A stretch of 64,000 nt of DNA, from the NCBI GenBank assembly GCA_021199255.1, contig JAJQIK010000045.1, positions 62,001-126,000 on the forward strand, written 5' to 3'. Both the position numbers and the translations under genes were made by a program. The stretch is from Clostridiales bacterium. Its GTDB lineage: Bacteria > Bacillota > Clostridia > Lachnospirales > Lachnospiraceae. The notes beneath the pieces are model-generated. The model was not told where the DNA came from. It ran no database searches and was given only the letters and a program-made list of their open reading frames with translations. Positions 1 to 11,948 of this stretch are shown piece after piece (position 1 is the stretch's first letter; every line of letters starts with the position of its first letter).

Positions 1-2293
<2,293 letters not shown>

Positions 2294-2313
2294 GTCTGAG
2301 AGAGGACAAGTTA

Positions 2314-4818
2314 ATGGACGATCAAATTTTTGATAAGATAGAGGAAGTCGATTTAAAGAAGAAGATGGAGGATTCTTATATCGATTATGCCATGAGCGTT
2401 ATCGCCGCCCGTGCGCTTCCTGACGTAAGAGATGGATTAAAGCCTGTACAGCGAAGGGTTTTATATTCCATGATTGAATTAAATAACGGCCCTGACAAGC
2501 CTCACAGAAAAAGCGCGCGTATCGTAGGTGATACGATGGGTAAATATCATCCTCACGGCGACAGCTCTATCTATGGCGCCCTGGTTAATATGGCGCAGGA
2601 ATGGTCTACCCGTTATCCGCTTGTAGACGGTCATGGAAATTTTGGTTCCGTGGACGGCGACGGCGCTGCGGCGATGCGTTATACAGAGGCAAGGCTCAGT
2701 AAAATTTCCATGGAGCTTCTTGCCGATATCAATAAGGATACGGTGGATTTCGTACCGAATTTTGACGATACGGAGAAAGAGCCTACCGTACTTCCCAGCC
2801 GTTATCCGAACCTTCTTGTAAACGGAACCTCCGGTATCGCGGTGGGCATGGCCACGAATATCCCCCCTCATAATCTGCGGGAGGTAGTAAACGCGGTAGT
2901 CAGGATTATTGATAATCAGATTCAGGAAAACCGCAGTACGGAGATTGAGGAAATATTAGAAATTGTAAAAGCGCCTGATTTTCCTACCGGCGGCATTATT
3001 TTAGGCACCAGAGGGTCGGAGGAAGCATACCGCACCGGACGGGGTAAGGTCAGAGTCCGCGCGGTAACAGACATTGAATCGATGCCTAACGGTAAGAGCC
3101 GGATTATTGTGACAGAGCTTCCCTATATGGTCAATAAGGCGAATCTGATTCTGAAAATCGCGGATTTGGTTAAATTGAAAAAAATCGACGGTATTACAGA
3201 TCTTCGCGATGAGACAAACCGTGAAGGAATGCGTATTGTCATTGAACTTCGTAAAGACGCAAACGCAAACGTTATCCTGAATCAATTATATAAGCATACG
3301 CAGCTTCAGGATTCCTTTGGCGTTATTATGCTGGCGCTTGTGAATAATGAGCCTAAGGTGATGAATCTTCTGGATATGCTTCAGTATTATCTGGAGCATC
3401 AGAAGGATGTGGTAACAAGAAGAACTAAATATGATTTAAACAAAGCGGAAGAAAGAGATCATATTTTACAGGGCTTGTTAATTGCGTTGGATAATATCGA
3501 TGAAGTGATTCGAATTATCAGGAGCAGCCAGACAACTCAGATAGCAAAGGAGCGCTTAATTGAGCGTTTCGGACTTTCCGATGTACAGTCGCAGGCAATC
3601 GTGGATATGCGTCTGCGCGCGCTGACAGGCTTGGAGAGAGAAAAGCTTGAGAATGAGCATAAGGAATTGATGGCTAAGATTGCGGAATTGAAAGCAATTC
3701 TGGCTGATGAGAAATTATTGCTTGGCGTGATTAAAGATGAAATGTTATTGACCGCTGAAAAATATGGCGATGAGAGAAGAAGTAAGATTGGGTTCGACGT
3801 ATACGATATTAATATGGAAGATCTGATTCCTAAGGATAATACCGTGATTGCCATGACAAGCCTCGGATATGTGAAGCGTATGACGGTCGATAATTTTAAA
3901 TCACAGAATCGCGGCGGCAAAGGCATTAAGGGTATGCAGACGATTGAAGAGGATTATATTGAAGATCTTCTGATGACCACTACCCATCATTACCTTATGT
4001 TTTTTACAAATTTTGGACGGGTATACAGATTAAAGGCCTATGAAATTCCAGAGGCAAGCCGTACTGCGAGAGGTATCGCAATCGTTAACTTATTACAGTT
4101 AAATCCGGGTGAGAAAATATCCGCGATGATACCTATTAAGGATTATGAAGAAGATAAGAACCTCTTTATGGTGACGAAAAACGGTATTGTGAAGAAAACT
4201 CCGGTTATGGAATTTAGCCATGTCAGAAAAAGCGGACTTGCGGCTATTAATCTTCGTGAAGATGATGAATTGATTGAAGTAAAGACTACCTCTCAGAATA
4301 CGGAAATCTTCTTGGTAACAAAACAGGGTATGTGTATCCGCTTTAAGGAAACAGATGTCAGAGCTACCGGAAGATCTTCGATGGGCGTTATTGGTATGAA
4401 TCTATCCCAGGGGGATGAAATTGTAGGTATGCAGTTGGATCATCAGGGAGATTCTCTGTTGATTGTCTCTGAATATGGTATGGGTAAACGTACTTATTTA
4501 AACGAATTTACAGTTCAAAAACGTGGCGGTAAGGGCGTAAAGTGCTATAAGATTACCGATAAAACCGGTGACGTAGTAGGCGTAAAGGCTGTCAATGAGG
4601 ATCATGAGATTATGATGATAACCGACGGCGGAATTATTATTCAGCTTCGCATGGAGGATATCTCTACGCTGGGAAGAATTACCTCCGGCGTAAAGATGAT
4701 TCATCTGGACGAGGGTGTGAAGGTAGCCAAAATTGCCAAGGTTCGTGAAAAGATAAGCAATGGGGAAGAGGAATTTGAGAATATCGAAGACGCTATGGAG
4801 GATATCTCGGAAGAGTAG
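2314..4818 (+). CDS. gyrA: DNA gyrase subunit A
   Basis: 834 residues. It is the breakage-reunion and DNA-wrapping subunit of gyrase. The winged-helix/tower region carries [13 protein letters not shown], the active-site tyrosine in [10 protein letters not shown] (Tyr123) and a C-terminal beta-pinwheel with GyrA-box-like [10 protein letters not shown] near residue 530. The start follows GAGAGGACAAGTT. The quinolone-determining segment reads [10 protein letters not shown] (residues 79-88): Ser84 (E. coli Ser83) is kept but position 88 (E. coli Asp87) is Gly. The C-terminus ends in an acidic tail ([17 protein letters not shown]). Confidence 0.98.
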   Translation: MDDQIFDKIEEVDLKKKMEDSYIDYAMSVIAARALPDVRDGLKPVQRRVLYSMIELNNGPDKPHRKSARIVGDTMGKYHPHGDSSIYGALVNMAQEWSTRYPLVDGHGNFGSVDGDGAAAMRYTEARLSKISMELLADINKDTVDFVPNFDDTEKEPTVLPSRYPNLLVNGTSGIAVGMATNIPPHNLREVVNAVVRIIDNQIQENRSTEIEEILEIVKAPDFPTGGIILGTRGSEEAYRTGRGKVRVRAVTDIESMPNGKSRIIVTELPYMVNKANLILKIADLVKLKKIDGITDLRDETNREGMRIVIELRKDANANVILNQLYKHTQLQDSFGVIMLALVNNEPKVMNLLDMLQYYLEHQKDVVTRRTKYDLNKAEERDHILQGLLIALDNIDEVIRIIRSSQTTQIAKERLIERFGLSDVQSQAIVDMRLRALTGLEREKLENEHKELMAKIAELKAILADEKLLLGVIKDEMLLTAEKYGDERRSKIGFDVYDINMEDLIPKDNTVIAMTSLGYVKRMTVDNFKSQNRGGKGIKGMQTIEEDYIEDLLMTTTHHYLMFFTNFGRVYRLKAYEIPEASRTARGIAIVNLLQLNPGEKISAMIPIKDYEEDKNLFMVTKNGIVKKTPVMEFSHVRKSGLAAINLREDDELIEVKTTSQNTEIFLVTKQGMCIRFKETDVRATGRSSMGVIGMNLSQGDEIVGMQLDHQGDSLLIVSEYGMGKRTYLNEFTVQKRGGKGVKCYKITDKTGDVVGVKAVNEDHEIMMITDGGIIIQLRMEDISTLGRITSGVKMIHLDEGVKVAKIAKVREKISNGEEEFENIEDAMEDISEE

Positions 4819-4853
4819 GAATTTTTATCAACTTTCCAGTTTAAGAGAAGGGC

Positions 4854-5732
4854 ATGGTTATTGATGTGAAGCTTGCGTTGATGGGAGATATTCACGGCAA
4901 CCATATCGCGTTGGAGACTTGTATACGTGACGCGCTTGACAGAGAAGCAGATGAATTTCTGTTTTTGGGAGATTATATAAGCGATTGTCCTTATCCGGAA
5001 AGGACGATGGCAGTAATCTATGAAATGCGGCGAAAATATCGTTGTTATTTTATTCGTGGAAATAGAGAAGACTATATGCTTAATCATAGGAGAAATCCGA
5101 AGGAAAGGTGGACTTATTCTTCCGCCAGCGGCAGTCTTCTCTATACCTATGAGAATCTTTCCGCTAAAGATCTGGATTTCTACGAAAATCTGGATATCCA
5201 GGGATTCTATCAGAAAGAGGGATACCGTCCTTTTCGATATTGCCATGGTTCTTTAACGTCTTCCAGGGAATTATTATTGCCCGATAATCCCAATATGGAA
5301 ATGATCATGGAAAATCTGGATGTAGATTTATTGATCAGCGGGCATACCCATATTCAGGAAAGCAGGAGTTACGGAACGAAAAAGCTGATTCACCCCGGTT
5401 CGGTGGGCGTTTCCTGGTATCATAACGGAAAAGCCCAGTATACAATGCTTCACAGTACGAAGGATAACGTACTTGAATGGGAAGAAGAGTTTCTTCAGTT
5501 GGATTATGATATCGACCGTGTTAAGGAAGAATTTCAAACCTCCGGATTATATCAAAAAGCGCCCTTCTGGGCAAAATTAATCGTGCATACGCTGGAAACA
5601 GGAGAAGATTATACAACGCCCTGCCTTTTGCTTGCTACGGATTTGTGCAGGAAAACGGAGGGTGAAGTGCATTGGCCTGATATCCCGGAAAAATATTGGA
5701 AAATGGCTTATGAGTATTACCTTTCGGAATAA
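4854..5732 (+). CDS. Calcineurin-like metallophosphoesterase (YfcE/MJ0936 type)
   Basis: 292 residues. The metal-binding motifs of the metallophosphoesterase fold are present: GDIHGN (near residue 11), GDYI, RGNRED and SGHTHIQ, with a following HPGSVG. The fold hydrolyses phosphodiesters or phosphomonoesters; the substrate cannot be told from sequence. It starts 35 bases after gyrA and could be read from the gyrase transcript. A purine-rich AGAGAAGGGC lies directly before the chosen ATG; an internal ATG ten codons later is possible but would clip the first strand. Confidence 0.85.
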   Translation: MVIDVKLALMGDIHGNHIALETCIRDALDREADEFLFLGDYISDCPYPERTMAVIYEMRRKYRCYFIRGNREDYMLNHRRNPKERWTYSSASGSLLYTYENLSAKDLDFYENLDIQGFYQKEGYRPFRYCHGSLTSSRELLLPDNPNMEMIMENLDVDLLISGHTHIQESRSYGTKKLIHPGSVGVSWYHNGKAQYTMLHSTKDNVLEWEEEFLQLDYDIDRVKEEFQTSGLYQKAPFWAKLIVHTLETGEDYTTPCLLLATDLCRKTEGEVHWPDIPEKYWKMAYEYYLSE

Positions 5733-5740
5733 GCGCTATA

Positions 5741-6343
5741 TTATTCGATTTTTTCAAAATCCTCTACGCCGTGCTTACACCAGGGACAAATAAAATCGGC
5801 GGGAAGCTCTTCTCCCTCATAAACATAACCGCAGACTACACAACGCCAGCCTTTGGCTGAGACAGACGCTTGTTGGGGCTTGATATATTCATGATAGAAA
5901 GAATAGGTGGCAGGTTTTTCCCCGGACACTATTTCACAGTCTGATACCACTGCCAAAAACAGGATATGGGTTCCCAGGTCAAGAGTGTTGGTTACCTTGC
6001 AGTCAAGGTAAGCGGAGGTATGGCCGGTCAGATAAGGAAGCTCCTGTCCGGTAAGCGCAAAGGGATAATCTACAAACTTGTCGGTATTTCTTCCGCTTTG
6101 AAATCCAAAATGTTCAAACAGTGAAAAGGGCGCCGTCTCCGAAAGCACGCAAATCGATAATATGCCAGATTTCTGAATGATTTCACAGGTCAGATTTTGT
6201 TTATTGACCGCGATCATAATCTGTTTCGGACTGTCTGTGACCTGCATGACCGTATTGATAATGCAGCCGTTCATTTTTTTATCATATTTAGAGGATACAA
6301 GGTATAGTCCATAGGATATTTGATGAAATACTTTAGGGTTCAT
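5741..6343 (-). CDS. Flavin reductase domain fused to rubredoxin (Hrb/high-molecular-weight rubredoxin type)
   Basis: 200 residues. Residues 1-150 form an FMN-binding split-barrel flavin reductase domain; residues about 163-200 are a rubredoxin with the iron-binding pairs CVVC and CPWC. Such fusions pass electrons from NAD(P)H-linked oxidoreductases to flavodiiron proteins or rubrerythrins in anaerobes, which fits the reverse rubrerythrin encoded at 46330. The second iron motif is CPWCKHG rather than the common CPLCGVG. It converges on the phosphoesterase gene and is transcribed leftwards on its own. Confidence 0.88.
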   Translation of the reverse strand: MNPKVFHQISYGLYLVSSKYDKKMNGCIINTVMQVTDSPKQIMIAVNKQNLTCEIIQKSGILSICVLSETAPFSLFEHFGFQSGRNTDKFVDYPFALTGQELPYLTGHTSAYLDCKVTNTLDLGTHILFLAVVSDCEIVSGEKPATYSFYHEYIKPQQASVSAKGWRCVVCGYVYEGEELPADFICPWCKHGVEDFEKIE

Positions 6344-6435
6344 GGGATTTCCTTTCTGTCTTTAATAGGCTCCTGCAGATTCAATCAAAGCTGCGGGAAC
6401 CCTGTTTATAATATTATGACAGAAAAGGAAAGCAA

Positions 6436-7395
6436 TTATTCCTGAAAAACAGTTCTTGCCGTTTCGATAAAATATTCCATGCATTTTGTTAAAATAGAGG
6501 TCTTTTTGTGCGCCAGAAACAAACTGCGGAAGGAGGACTTATCATTTACCTTATAAAACACAAGGTTATCTTGGGGAGGGGCAAGTTTGATTAAGGTATC
6601 CGTTACAAATACGATTCCAAGCTCCTGCGAAGCAAAGTTGTAAACAGTCATTAATTGGTTCAGGTAAATAGTATGCGCCGGCTGAAAACCATAATTCTGG
6701 CATATGCCGATACTTCGTGCATGCATATCATGTCCTTTTTTCATAAGAATAAAGGTTTCGTCCTTAAATGCGGAGATAGGAATACTGTCCTGTTTTTCTT
6801 TGTGCTTATTCTGAAGAATATCATGATAAGTTAACTGATATTCCTTAAAATGGTCGTTTAGCGGATTATTTTTAGGTACGGCCAATAAAATTTCTTCCGT
6901 CAGAATGTGATGGGCTTTATAAATATCATGGTCATAATCTCCGGCGTCAAGTATTAAATCAATATGGTTGTCCAGAGCCATCTTATAAAGCTCTATGGAA
7001 TCAGATTCCACAATCTCAAAAGTAATGGCGGGATATTTTTTGGAAAAGTTTTTCATAATAGTCGGCAGCATACAGGAGGAAAAGAAATTAGCCCCGGCAA
7101 TCGTTAAGTGCCCTATCTGGAGATTGGATATTTCATAGAGTTTATTGTAAAATCCCCGCTCTACCTCTTCGATTTCTTTGATCGCGTCAATATATGCCTG
7201 TCCCGCTTCCGTTAATGTGATAGGGTGGGAGGAGCGGTTAAAAAGCTTCATTCCCAGATCGGCTTCAATTTTTACAATAGAAGCGCTTAAGGCAGGCTGT
7301 GAGATATAAAGATTTTTGGCCGCTTTGGAAAAGCTTCCCGTCTTATATATTTCATAAATATATTCTTTATTCCGGTATGATAAGAATTTTTGCAG
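6436..7395 (-). CDS. LysR-family transcriptional regulator
   Basis: 319 residues from the ATG at 7395, which sits 7 bases after GGAGGA; an ATG 6 bases further upstream is too close to that site. The N-terminal winged helix-turn-helix (TGSFSKAAKNLYISQPALSASI) is typical of LysR proteins, followed by a periplasmic-binding-protein-like effector domain. It is divergent from the catabolic operon starting at 7645, the usual arrangement for a LysR activator and its target. The intergenic region holds paired TTATAAT boxes repeated before the transporter/nitrogenase-like operon, so it may control both. The effector is unknown. Confidence 0.92.
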   Translation of the reverse strand: MQKFLSYRNKEYIYEIYKTGSFSKAAKNLYISQPALSASIVKIEADLGMKLFNRSSHPITLTEAGQAYIDAIKEIEEVERGFYNKLYEISNLQIGHLTIAGANFFSSCMLPTIMKNFSKKYPAITFEIVESDSIELYKMALDNHIDLILDAGDYDHDIYKAHHILTEEILLAVPKNNPLNDHFKEYQLTYHDILQNKHKEKQDSIPISAFKDETFILMKKGHDMHARSIGICQNYGFQPAHTIYLNQLMTVYNFASQELGIVFVTDTLIKLAPPQDNLVFYKVNDKSSFRSLFLAHKKTSILTKCMEYFIETARTVFQE

Positions 7396-7490
7396 CATAG
7401 ACATTCCTCCATTCTTGTCCTGATTCGCGAAGAATAATAGCATACATTGCGTAAATAATCAGGCAGCGTAAGATTTTTATTGAATAAAAG

Positions 7491-7546
7491 TTATAATATA
7501 TATATAAATATATGTATTTGATTATAATAGCTTCCTGTGTTATGAT
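7491..7546 (+). promoter_or_regulatory. Promoter with paired TTATAAT boxes, catabolic operon
   Basis: Two TTATAAT boxes begin at 7491 and 7522, 31 bp apart. The second (ATTATAAT, palindromic) overlaps a -35 element TTGATT (7518-7523), followed after 17 bp by TATGAT (7541-7546). The same block recurs at 17290-17345. The boxes resemble sites for a LysR-type activator encoded next door; binding is inferred, not shown. Confidence 0.7.
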
Positions 7547-7578
7547 CAAGAAAAAGTTAAAGATAACATGACAATGAG

Positions 7579-7607
7579 GTCTCAGAAATTATTTCTGGGA
7601 CTTTTTT
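7579..7607 (+). terminator. Leader intrinsic terminator before the catabolic operon
   Basis: The stem GTCTCAGAA / TTCTGGGAC (one G-U pair) is followed by six T residues. It lies about 25 bases after the expected transcription start and 38 bases before the first gene, with no rightward gene upstream, so it can only act on the leader (attenuation or release of a short RNA). Confidence 0.65.
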
Positions 7608-7644
7608 CAGAAGAAAAATTGCATTGACAGAAATGAGGATTTCA

Positions 7645-8394
7645 ATGAAAAGAATCGGATTATTAGGATGTGGGAAAATCGGCCAGAATATTTTAGAAAA
7701 TCTTTCTTCTACGGAAAATGTAGAAATTACCTTTATACAAGACCCATTTTATAAGATGCAGTCAGAATATCCTGTTCTTGCCAAGCCGGATAAATCCATA
7801 TTGGAACAGACGGATTTGGTCATAGAAAGCGCCATGAGCGACGTTTTAAAGGAAAATGCAGATATGATATTACAGTATTGTGACATGATGGTTTTCTCCG
7901 TAACGGCTTTCGCGGACGCACAGTTTTATTATCATGTACAGTCTTTGCTGGAACAATATTATCACAGAATTTATTTACCCCACGGAGCGATTCTTGGGAT
8001 AGATGGAATTGCAGATGGGAAAGAGGTTATCGAGGAAGTCTGTATAGAAACAGTTAAGAATCCTAAGAGCCTTGGCAGGAAGGATACGGAAAGAACGATT
8101 CTTTATGAGGGAAGCTGCAGGGAAGCCTGTAAGCTGTATCCGAGAAATGTGAATGTGCACGCAACAATAGCGCTTGCAGGAATCGGATTTGATAAAACTC
8201 ATTCCGTCATTGTTTCAGATCCGGCGGTAGATACCAATACGCATATTATTCATGTAAAGGGACAGGGTATTTCTTTTACGCTGAATATCAGCAGCTTTGC
8301 AAACGGAGGCATCACGGGAAAATATACTCCTTATTCCGCTATTGGAAGCGTTCACAGGGTATTAGGGGACAGAGACGGCTTTTTGTTCGTATAA
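7645..8394 (+). CDS. L-aspartate dehydrogenase-like NAD(P)-dependent oxidoreductase
   Basis: 249 residues from the ATG at 7645, just after GAGGATTTCA. The N-terminal Rossmann motif is GLLGCGKIGQNI, and the C-terminal half has the aspartate-dehydrogenase (DUF108) signature around YPRNVNVHATIALAG and a preceding PHGAILGIDG. The family interconverts L-aspartate and iminoaspartate/oxaloacetate, or in homologues other amino acids. As first gene of an operon with two aminotransferases it probably handles an amino/imino acid; the exact substrate is not visible. Confidence 0.8.
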   Translation: MKRIGLLGCGKIGQNILENLSSTENVEITFIQDPFYKMQSEYPVLAKPDKSILEQTDLVIESAMSDVLKENADMILQYCDMMVFSVTAFADAQFYYHVQSLLEQYYHRIYLPHGAILGIDGIADGKEVIEEVCIETVKNPKSLGRKDTERTILYEGSCREACKLYPRNVNVHATIALAGIGFDKTHSVIVSDPAVDTNTHIIHVKGQGISFTLNISSFANGGITGKYTPYSAIGSVHRVLGDRDGFLFV

Positions 8395-8430
8395 TTTTGA
8401 TTTGTTTAGTAGAGAAGTGAGGCTGGTACC

Positions 8431-9621
8431 ATGTTGACAAAAAGAATAGAGAATATGTCGCCGTCCAAAACCATGCAGGTTACGGCAAAATCAAAACAGT
8501 TAAAAAGCCAGGGATTTCCGGTTTTGGATTTCAGCGTAGGAGAGCCGGATTTTAATACGCCGGATCAGATATGCGAGGCCGCCAAGAAAGCGATCGACGC
8601 GGGCTATACGAAATATACGCTTGTAAATGGGATTACAGAGCTTCGGGAAGCAATTTGCAGGAAGCTTCTTCTGGAAAACCATGTTTCCTATACGCCGGAT
8701 CAGATATGCGTGGGAACAGGTGCGAAGCAGCCCTTGTTTAACGCGATATTTGCTGTCTGTGAGGAGGGCGACGAGGTGATTATTCCTACGCCAGGCTGGG
8801 TCAGCTACGAGGAAATGGTCAAATTAGCCGGTGCGGAGCCTGTTTATGTGCCTTGCAGGAAAGAAGAAAATTTTGAATTGAATATTCCGGCGATTGCAGA
8901 AGCTGTATCAGACCGTACGAAGGCTATTATCATTAATACGCCGAATAATCCCACCGGGGCGGTATATCGGAGGGAAACGCTGGAGGAGCTGGGGAATCTG
9001 GCATTGAAGCGCCATTTTTATATTATTGTGGACGAGGTATACGAGAAGCTTGTCTATGAAGGACGGGAGCATTTTTCTATTGCGTCCATATCGGAAGAAA
9101 TCAGAGATAACTGTATTCTGGTTAATGGATTTTCCAAGTCCTATGCGATGACCGGATGGAGAATCGGTTATGCCGCGGCAAATGACGAAATCATAAAGGC
9201 AATAAAGGGAATCCAGAGCCATACCACCTCCGCAGGCAATTCGATCACCCAATATGCCGCTCTGGAGGCTTATACGGGTGATCAGGAATTTCTAAAGGAA
9301 ATGCGGGAGGAGTTTGTCAAAAGAAGAAATTATCTGGTAAAAAGAATCAATGAGCTTCCCTATGTTTCCTGCAATCCGGTGTATGGAGCTTTCTATATTA
9401 TGATGGATATCAGTGAGACCTTTGGCAAATATTATGACGGCCATAGGATTGATTCTTCTCTGGAGTTTGCGGATTTATTACTGACCCATGAATATGTGGC
9501 GCTCGTTCCCGGAGAAGCGTTCCATGCGGATCATTATATGAGAATATGCTATGCGGTTTCCATGGACTGTATACGGGAAGGCATGGGGCGGATAGAAAGA
9601 TTTTTAATGGCTTTACAATAA
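8431..9621 (+). CDS. Class I/II PLP-dependent aminotransferase (aspartate aminotransferase-like)
   Basis: 396 residues, usual for fold-type I aminotransferases. The PLP lysine lies in NGFSKSYAMTGWRIGY; NTPNNPTG and VDEVYEKL are the residues around the cofactor pyridine and phosphate. The start is preceded by AGTGAGG. It follows the dehydrogenase by 36 bases. It transfers an amino group between an amino acid and a 2-oxo acid; the AspC-like pattern suggests aspartate, aromatic or similar substrates, but specificity is inferred. Confidence 0.9.
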   Translation: MLTKRIENMSPSKTMQVTAKSKQLKSQGFPVLDFSVGEPDFNTPDQICEAAKKAIDAGYTKYTLVNGITELREAICRKLLLENHVSYTPDQICVGTGAKQPLFNAIFAVCEEGDEVIIPTPGWVSYEEMVKLAGAEPVYVPCRKEENFELNIPAIAEAVSDRTKAIIINTPNNPTGAVYRRETLEELGNLALKRHFYIIVDEVYEKLVYEGREHFSIASISEEIRDNCILVNGFSKSYAMTGWRIGYAAANDEIIKAIKGIQSHTTSAGNSITQYAALEAYTGDQEFLKEMREEFVKRRNYLVKRINELPYVSCNPVYGAFYIMMDISETFGKYYDGHRIDSSLEFADLLLTHEYVALVPGEAFHADHYMRICYAVSMDCIREGMGRIERFLMALQ

Positions 9622-9640
9622 ATCATAAAGGAGACACGGC

Positions 9641-10849
9641 ATGGATGCACTATGTGAAAAGTTCAGCAAGTTAGGAATTGAAAATGCTCCGGGACAGGAG
9701 AAAGCGCAGAAAGAAAGGAAGATAGATTTAAGGGGAGAGATCATCGAGGGAAAAGCGGTAGATTTTTCCCATGGGGACGTGGATGCCTTTGAACCGCTGC
9801 CGGGAAGCCTGGATTGCTTTATCAATGGTTATAAAAAAGGCGGTAAGCAGGCGTATACGGAATATCGGGGAAGCCTTGAGGTCAGAAAGGACGTGGCGGA
9901 AAAGATATCCAGATTTACCGGAACAAATATTAATCCTGAGGAAAATATCATTCTGACGCCGGGAACTCAGGGAGCGCTTTTTTTAGCCATGGGTTCTATG
10001 ATCGGAACGGACGACAAGGTGGCTATTGTCGAGCCAGACTATTTCGCGAACAGAAAGCTGGTAGAATTTTTCGGTGGAAAAGTGATTCCTGTAGAGTTAA
10101 ACTATAAAAAATATACGGATCGGGCAGGAATTGACTTAGAAGATCTGGAAGAAAAATTTAAGGGCGGCGTCAGCCTGTTTATTTTTTCCAATCCTAATAA
10201 TCCTTTGGGAGTTATTTATTCTGCGGAAGAGATCGCGGGAATATCATCTCTGGCAAAAAGGTATCATGTGTCGCTTATCGTAGATGAATTGTATTCCCGG
10301 CAGATATTTGATAACAGGCAGTATACACATTTATGCGCTATGCCGGAATTACCGGATCAGGTCATTACGATTATCGGACCTTCGAAAACGGAATCCCTAA
10401 GCGGGTTTAGGCTGGGAACCGCTTTTGGAAATAAGGATATTATTCTCAGAATGGAAAAGCTACAGGCAATCGTATCTTTAAGGACAGCGGGCTATTGCCA
10501 GGCAGTATATCAGGTTTGGTTTAACGAGCCGGAAGGTTATATGCAGAACCGCATTAAAGCACATCAGGAGATCAGAGACGGGCTGTTTGGGAAATTTACC
10601 AACGCGGGATATTATGTGAGAAAAACGGAAGCGGGAAGCTATTTGTTTGTGGAGCTTCCTGAATTAGAGATTCCGATGAAGGATTTTACGGCGGTGCTTC
10701 GAAAACTGGCGGGCGTGACGGTCACTCCGGGAGAAGAATTCGGTCCTCAGTTTACAAGGCATTTCAGGATTAATTTTTCGCAGGACAGAGAAGCCGCTTT
10801 TGCCGCTGCGGATCGTATTATCGATATTGTGAAGCGTTATGTCAGATAA
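9641..10849 (+). CDS. Second PLP-dependent aminotransferase
   Basis: 402 residues, preceded by AAAGGAGACACGGC. The PLP lysine is in IIGPSKTESLSGFRLGTAFG and the cofactor region shows FSNPNNPLGVIY and VDELYSRQ. It is only distantly related to the preceding aminotransferase, so this is not a recent tandem copy. An N-terminal extension of about 30 residues precedes the domain. Two aminotransferases in a row with a dehydrogenase suggest sequential handling of amino and oxo acids in one pathway; the substrate is unknown. Confidence 0.88.
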   Translation: MDALCEKFSKLGIENAPGQEKAQKERKIDLRGEIIEGKAVDFSHGDVDAFEPLPGSLDCFINGYKKGGKQAYTEYRGSLEVRKDVAEKISRFTGTNINPEENIILTPGTQGALFLAMGSMIGTDDKVAIVEPDYFANRKLVEFFGGKVIPVELNYKKYTDRAGIDLEDLEEKFKGGVSLFIFSNPNNPLGVIYSAEEIAGISSLAKRYHVSLIVDELYSRQIFDNRQYTHLCAMPELPDQVITIIGPSKTESLSGFRLGTAFGNKDIILRMEKLQAIVSLRTAGYCQAVYQVWFNEPEGYMQNRIKAHQEIRDGLFGKFTNAGYYVRKTEAGSYLFVELPELEIPMKDFTAVLRKLAGVTVTPGEEFGPQFTRHFRINFSQDREAAFAAADRIIDIVKRYVR

Positions 10850-10861
10850 AAATGGAAGGGT

Positions 10862-11905
10862 ATGGGTATTGATATGAAGCAACTGGATTTATCTCAATTC
10901 GATCTTTCATACATAGAAGAGGAAGCTGCCGAGAAACAGCAGTTTTACTGGGTAGGGCTTTATTATTTCTTTGCTAAGGCGGCTATTGAAATGTATGGGG
11001 AAAAGGGAGAGGAAGCCTTGCGCAAGGGCGTGCGCGCCTATGGAAAAGAGAGAGGCCAGAGAATGAGAAGGATTGCGGACAGCAAAGGGCTTCCCGCCAA
11101 TCTGCTGACGTTGTTTGATTATTATGATTTGATGAGCGACCCCAGATTTGTACATCCCTCGGAAGGGCTTGTAATTACCGAGGAGGTTAAGAAATCTATT
11201 ACCGGCAGATGTCCGGACGCCGAAATGTGGGGAAGGCTGCCAGACGGTATGCATATAGGCTCTATTTATTGCGAAGAGGTTCATCATCAGATTTATTCCG
11301 GTTTTGATCCGGCAATTCAGGTTAATTTATGCGAAACATTGACGAACGGCGGGTCGTTTTGCCGGTTTCATTTGTATTGCAGGAAATGTAATCAGAAGGA
11401 ATATCCGCTGCCCCAATATATTCCTCAGATTTGGGACGATTTTTCCGGCGATATGGTGGCTTCCATACATAGCATTTTTTGTATTATGTATTTCAAGATC
11501 GGACGTATCCTGAAGGATGAGCTGGGCGAGGACGCGGTGCGGGAGGCGTTGGAGGAATTTTGTTATTACCGGGGCGCCCGCATGAGAAAGCTGCATCAGG
11601 ATAAGGAGCTTCCGGTTAATCTGCATAGCTTTCTTCTGGAAGGAGACCTTTTCTTAGATCATAGGGAACAGCTCTCTGTTAGGGAAAAATCAGAAAGCGA
11701 AATAGAAATTGTTACAAAGAGAAATATTTTATATGAGGTTGCGAAAACTTATGCCTGTGAGGATCTGTATGAATTATATCAGGAAATTTCTTATTCCAGC
11801 CTTTCGCGGGGATATGGAGAAAAGTTTTGTTATGAGCTGCCTGCGGGCAATCCCAGGGAAGAAATTCATATGGTATGGAAGGATTGTGCCCATGGAAATG
11901 ATTGA
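10862..11905 (+). CDS. L-2-amino-thiazoline-4-carboxylate (ATC) hydrolase family protein, tandem-duplicated domain
   Basis: 347 residues. The first half (about 15-175) has the ATC-hydrolase family hallmarks, including GSIYCEEVHHQIYSGFDP and a following Cys-rich segment (SFCRFHLYCRKC). The second half (about 195-345) repeats the same architecture: FAKAAIEMYGEKGEEALRKG matches MYFKIGRILKDELGEDAVRE in position and pattern, and both are followed by R-x-RMR then NL. In Pseudomonas the family opens L-ATC to N-carbamoyl-L-cysteine. An M20 carbamoylase-like gene follows directly, as that pathway would need. Function here is inferred. Confidence 0.7.
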   Translation: MGIDMKQLDLSQFDLSYIEEEAAEKQQFYWVGLYYFFAKAAIEMYGEKGEEALRKGVRAYGKERGQRMRRIADSKGLPANLLTLFDYYDLMSDPRFVHPSEGLVITEEVKKSITGRCPDAEMWGRLPDGMHIGSIYCEEVHHQIYSGFDPAIQVNLCETLTNGGSFCRFHLYCRKCNQKEYPLPQYIPQIWDDFSGDMVASIHSIFCIMYFKIGRILKDELGEDAVREALEEFCYYRGARMRKLHQDKELPVNLHSFLLEGDLFLDHREQLSVREKSESEIEIVTKRNILYEVAKTYACEDLYELYQEISYSSLSRGYGEKFCYELPAGNPREEIHMVWKDCAHGND

Positions 11906-11948
11906 ATAAATAGTAAGTGTACAGGCTGTGGAAAGGTATGGTTATGAT

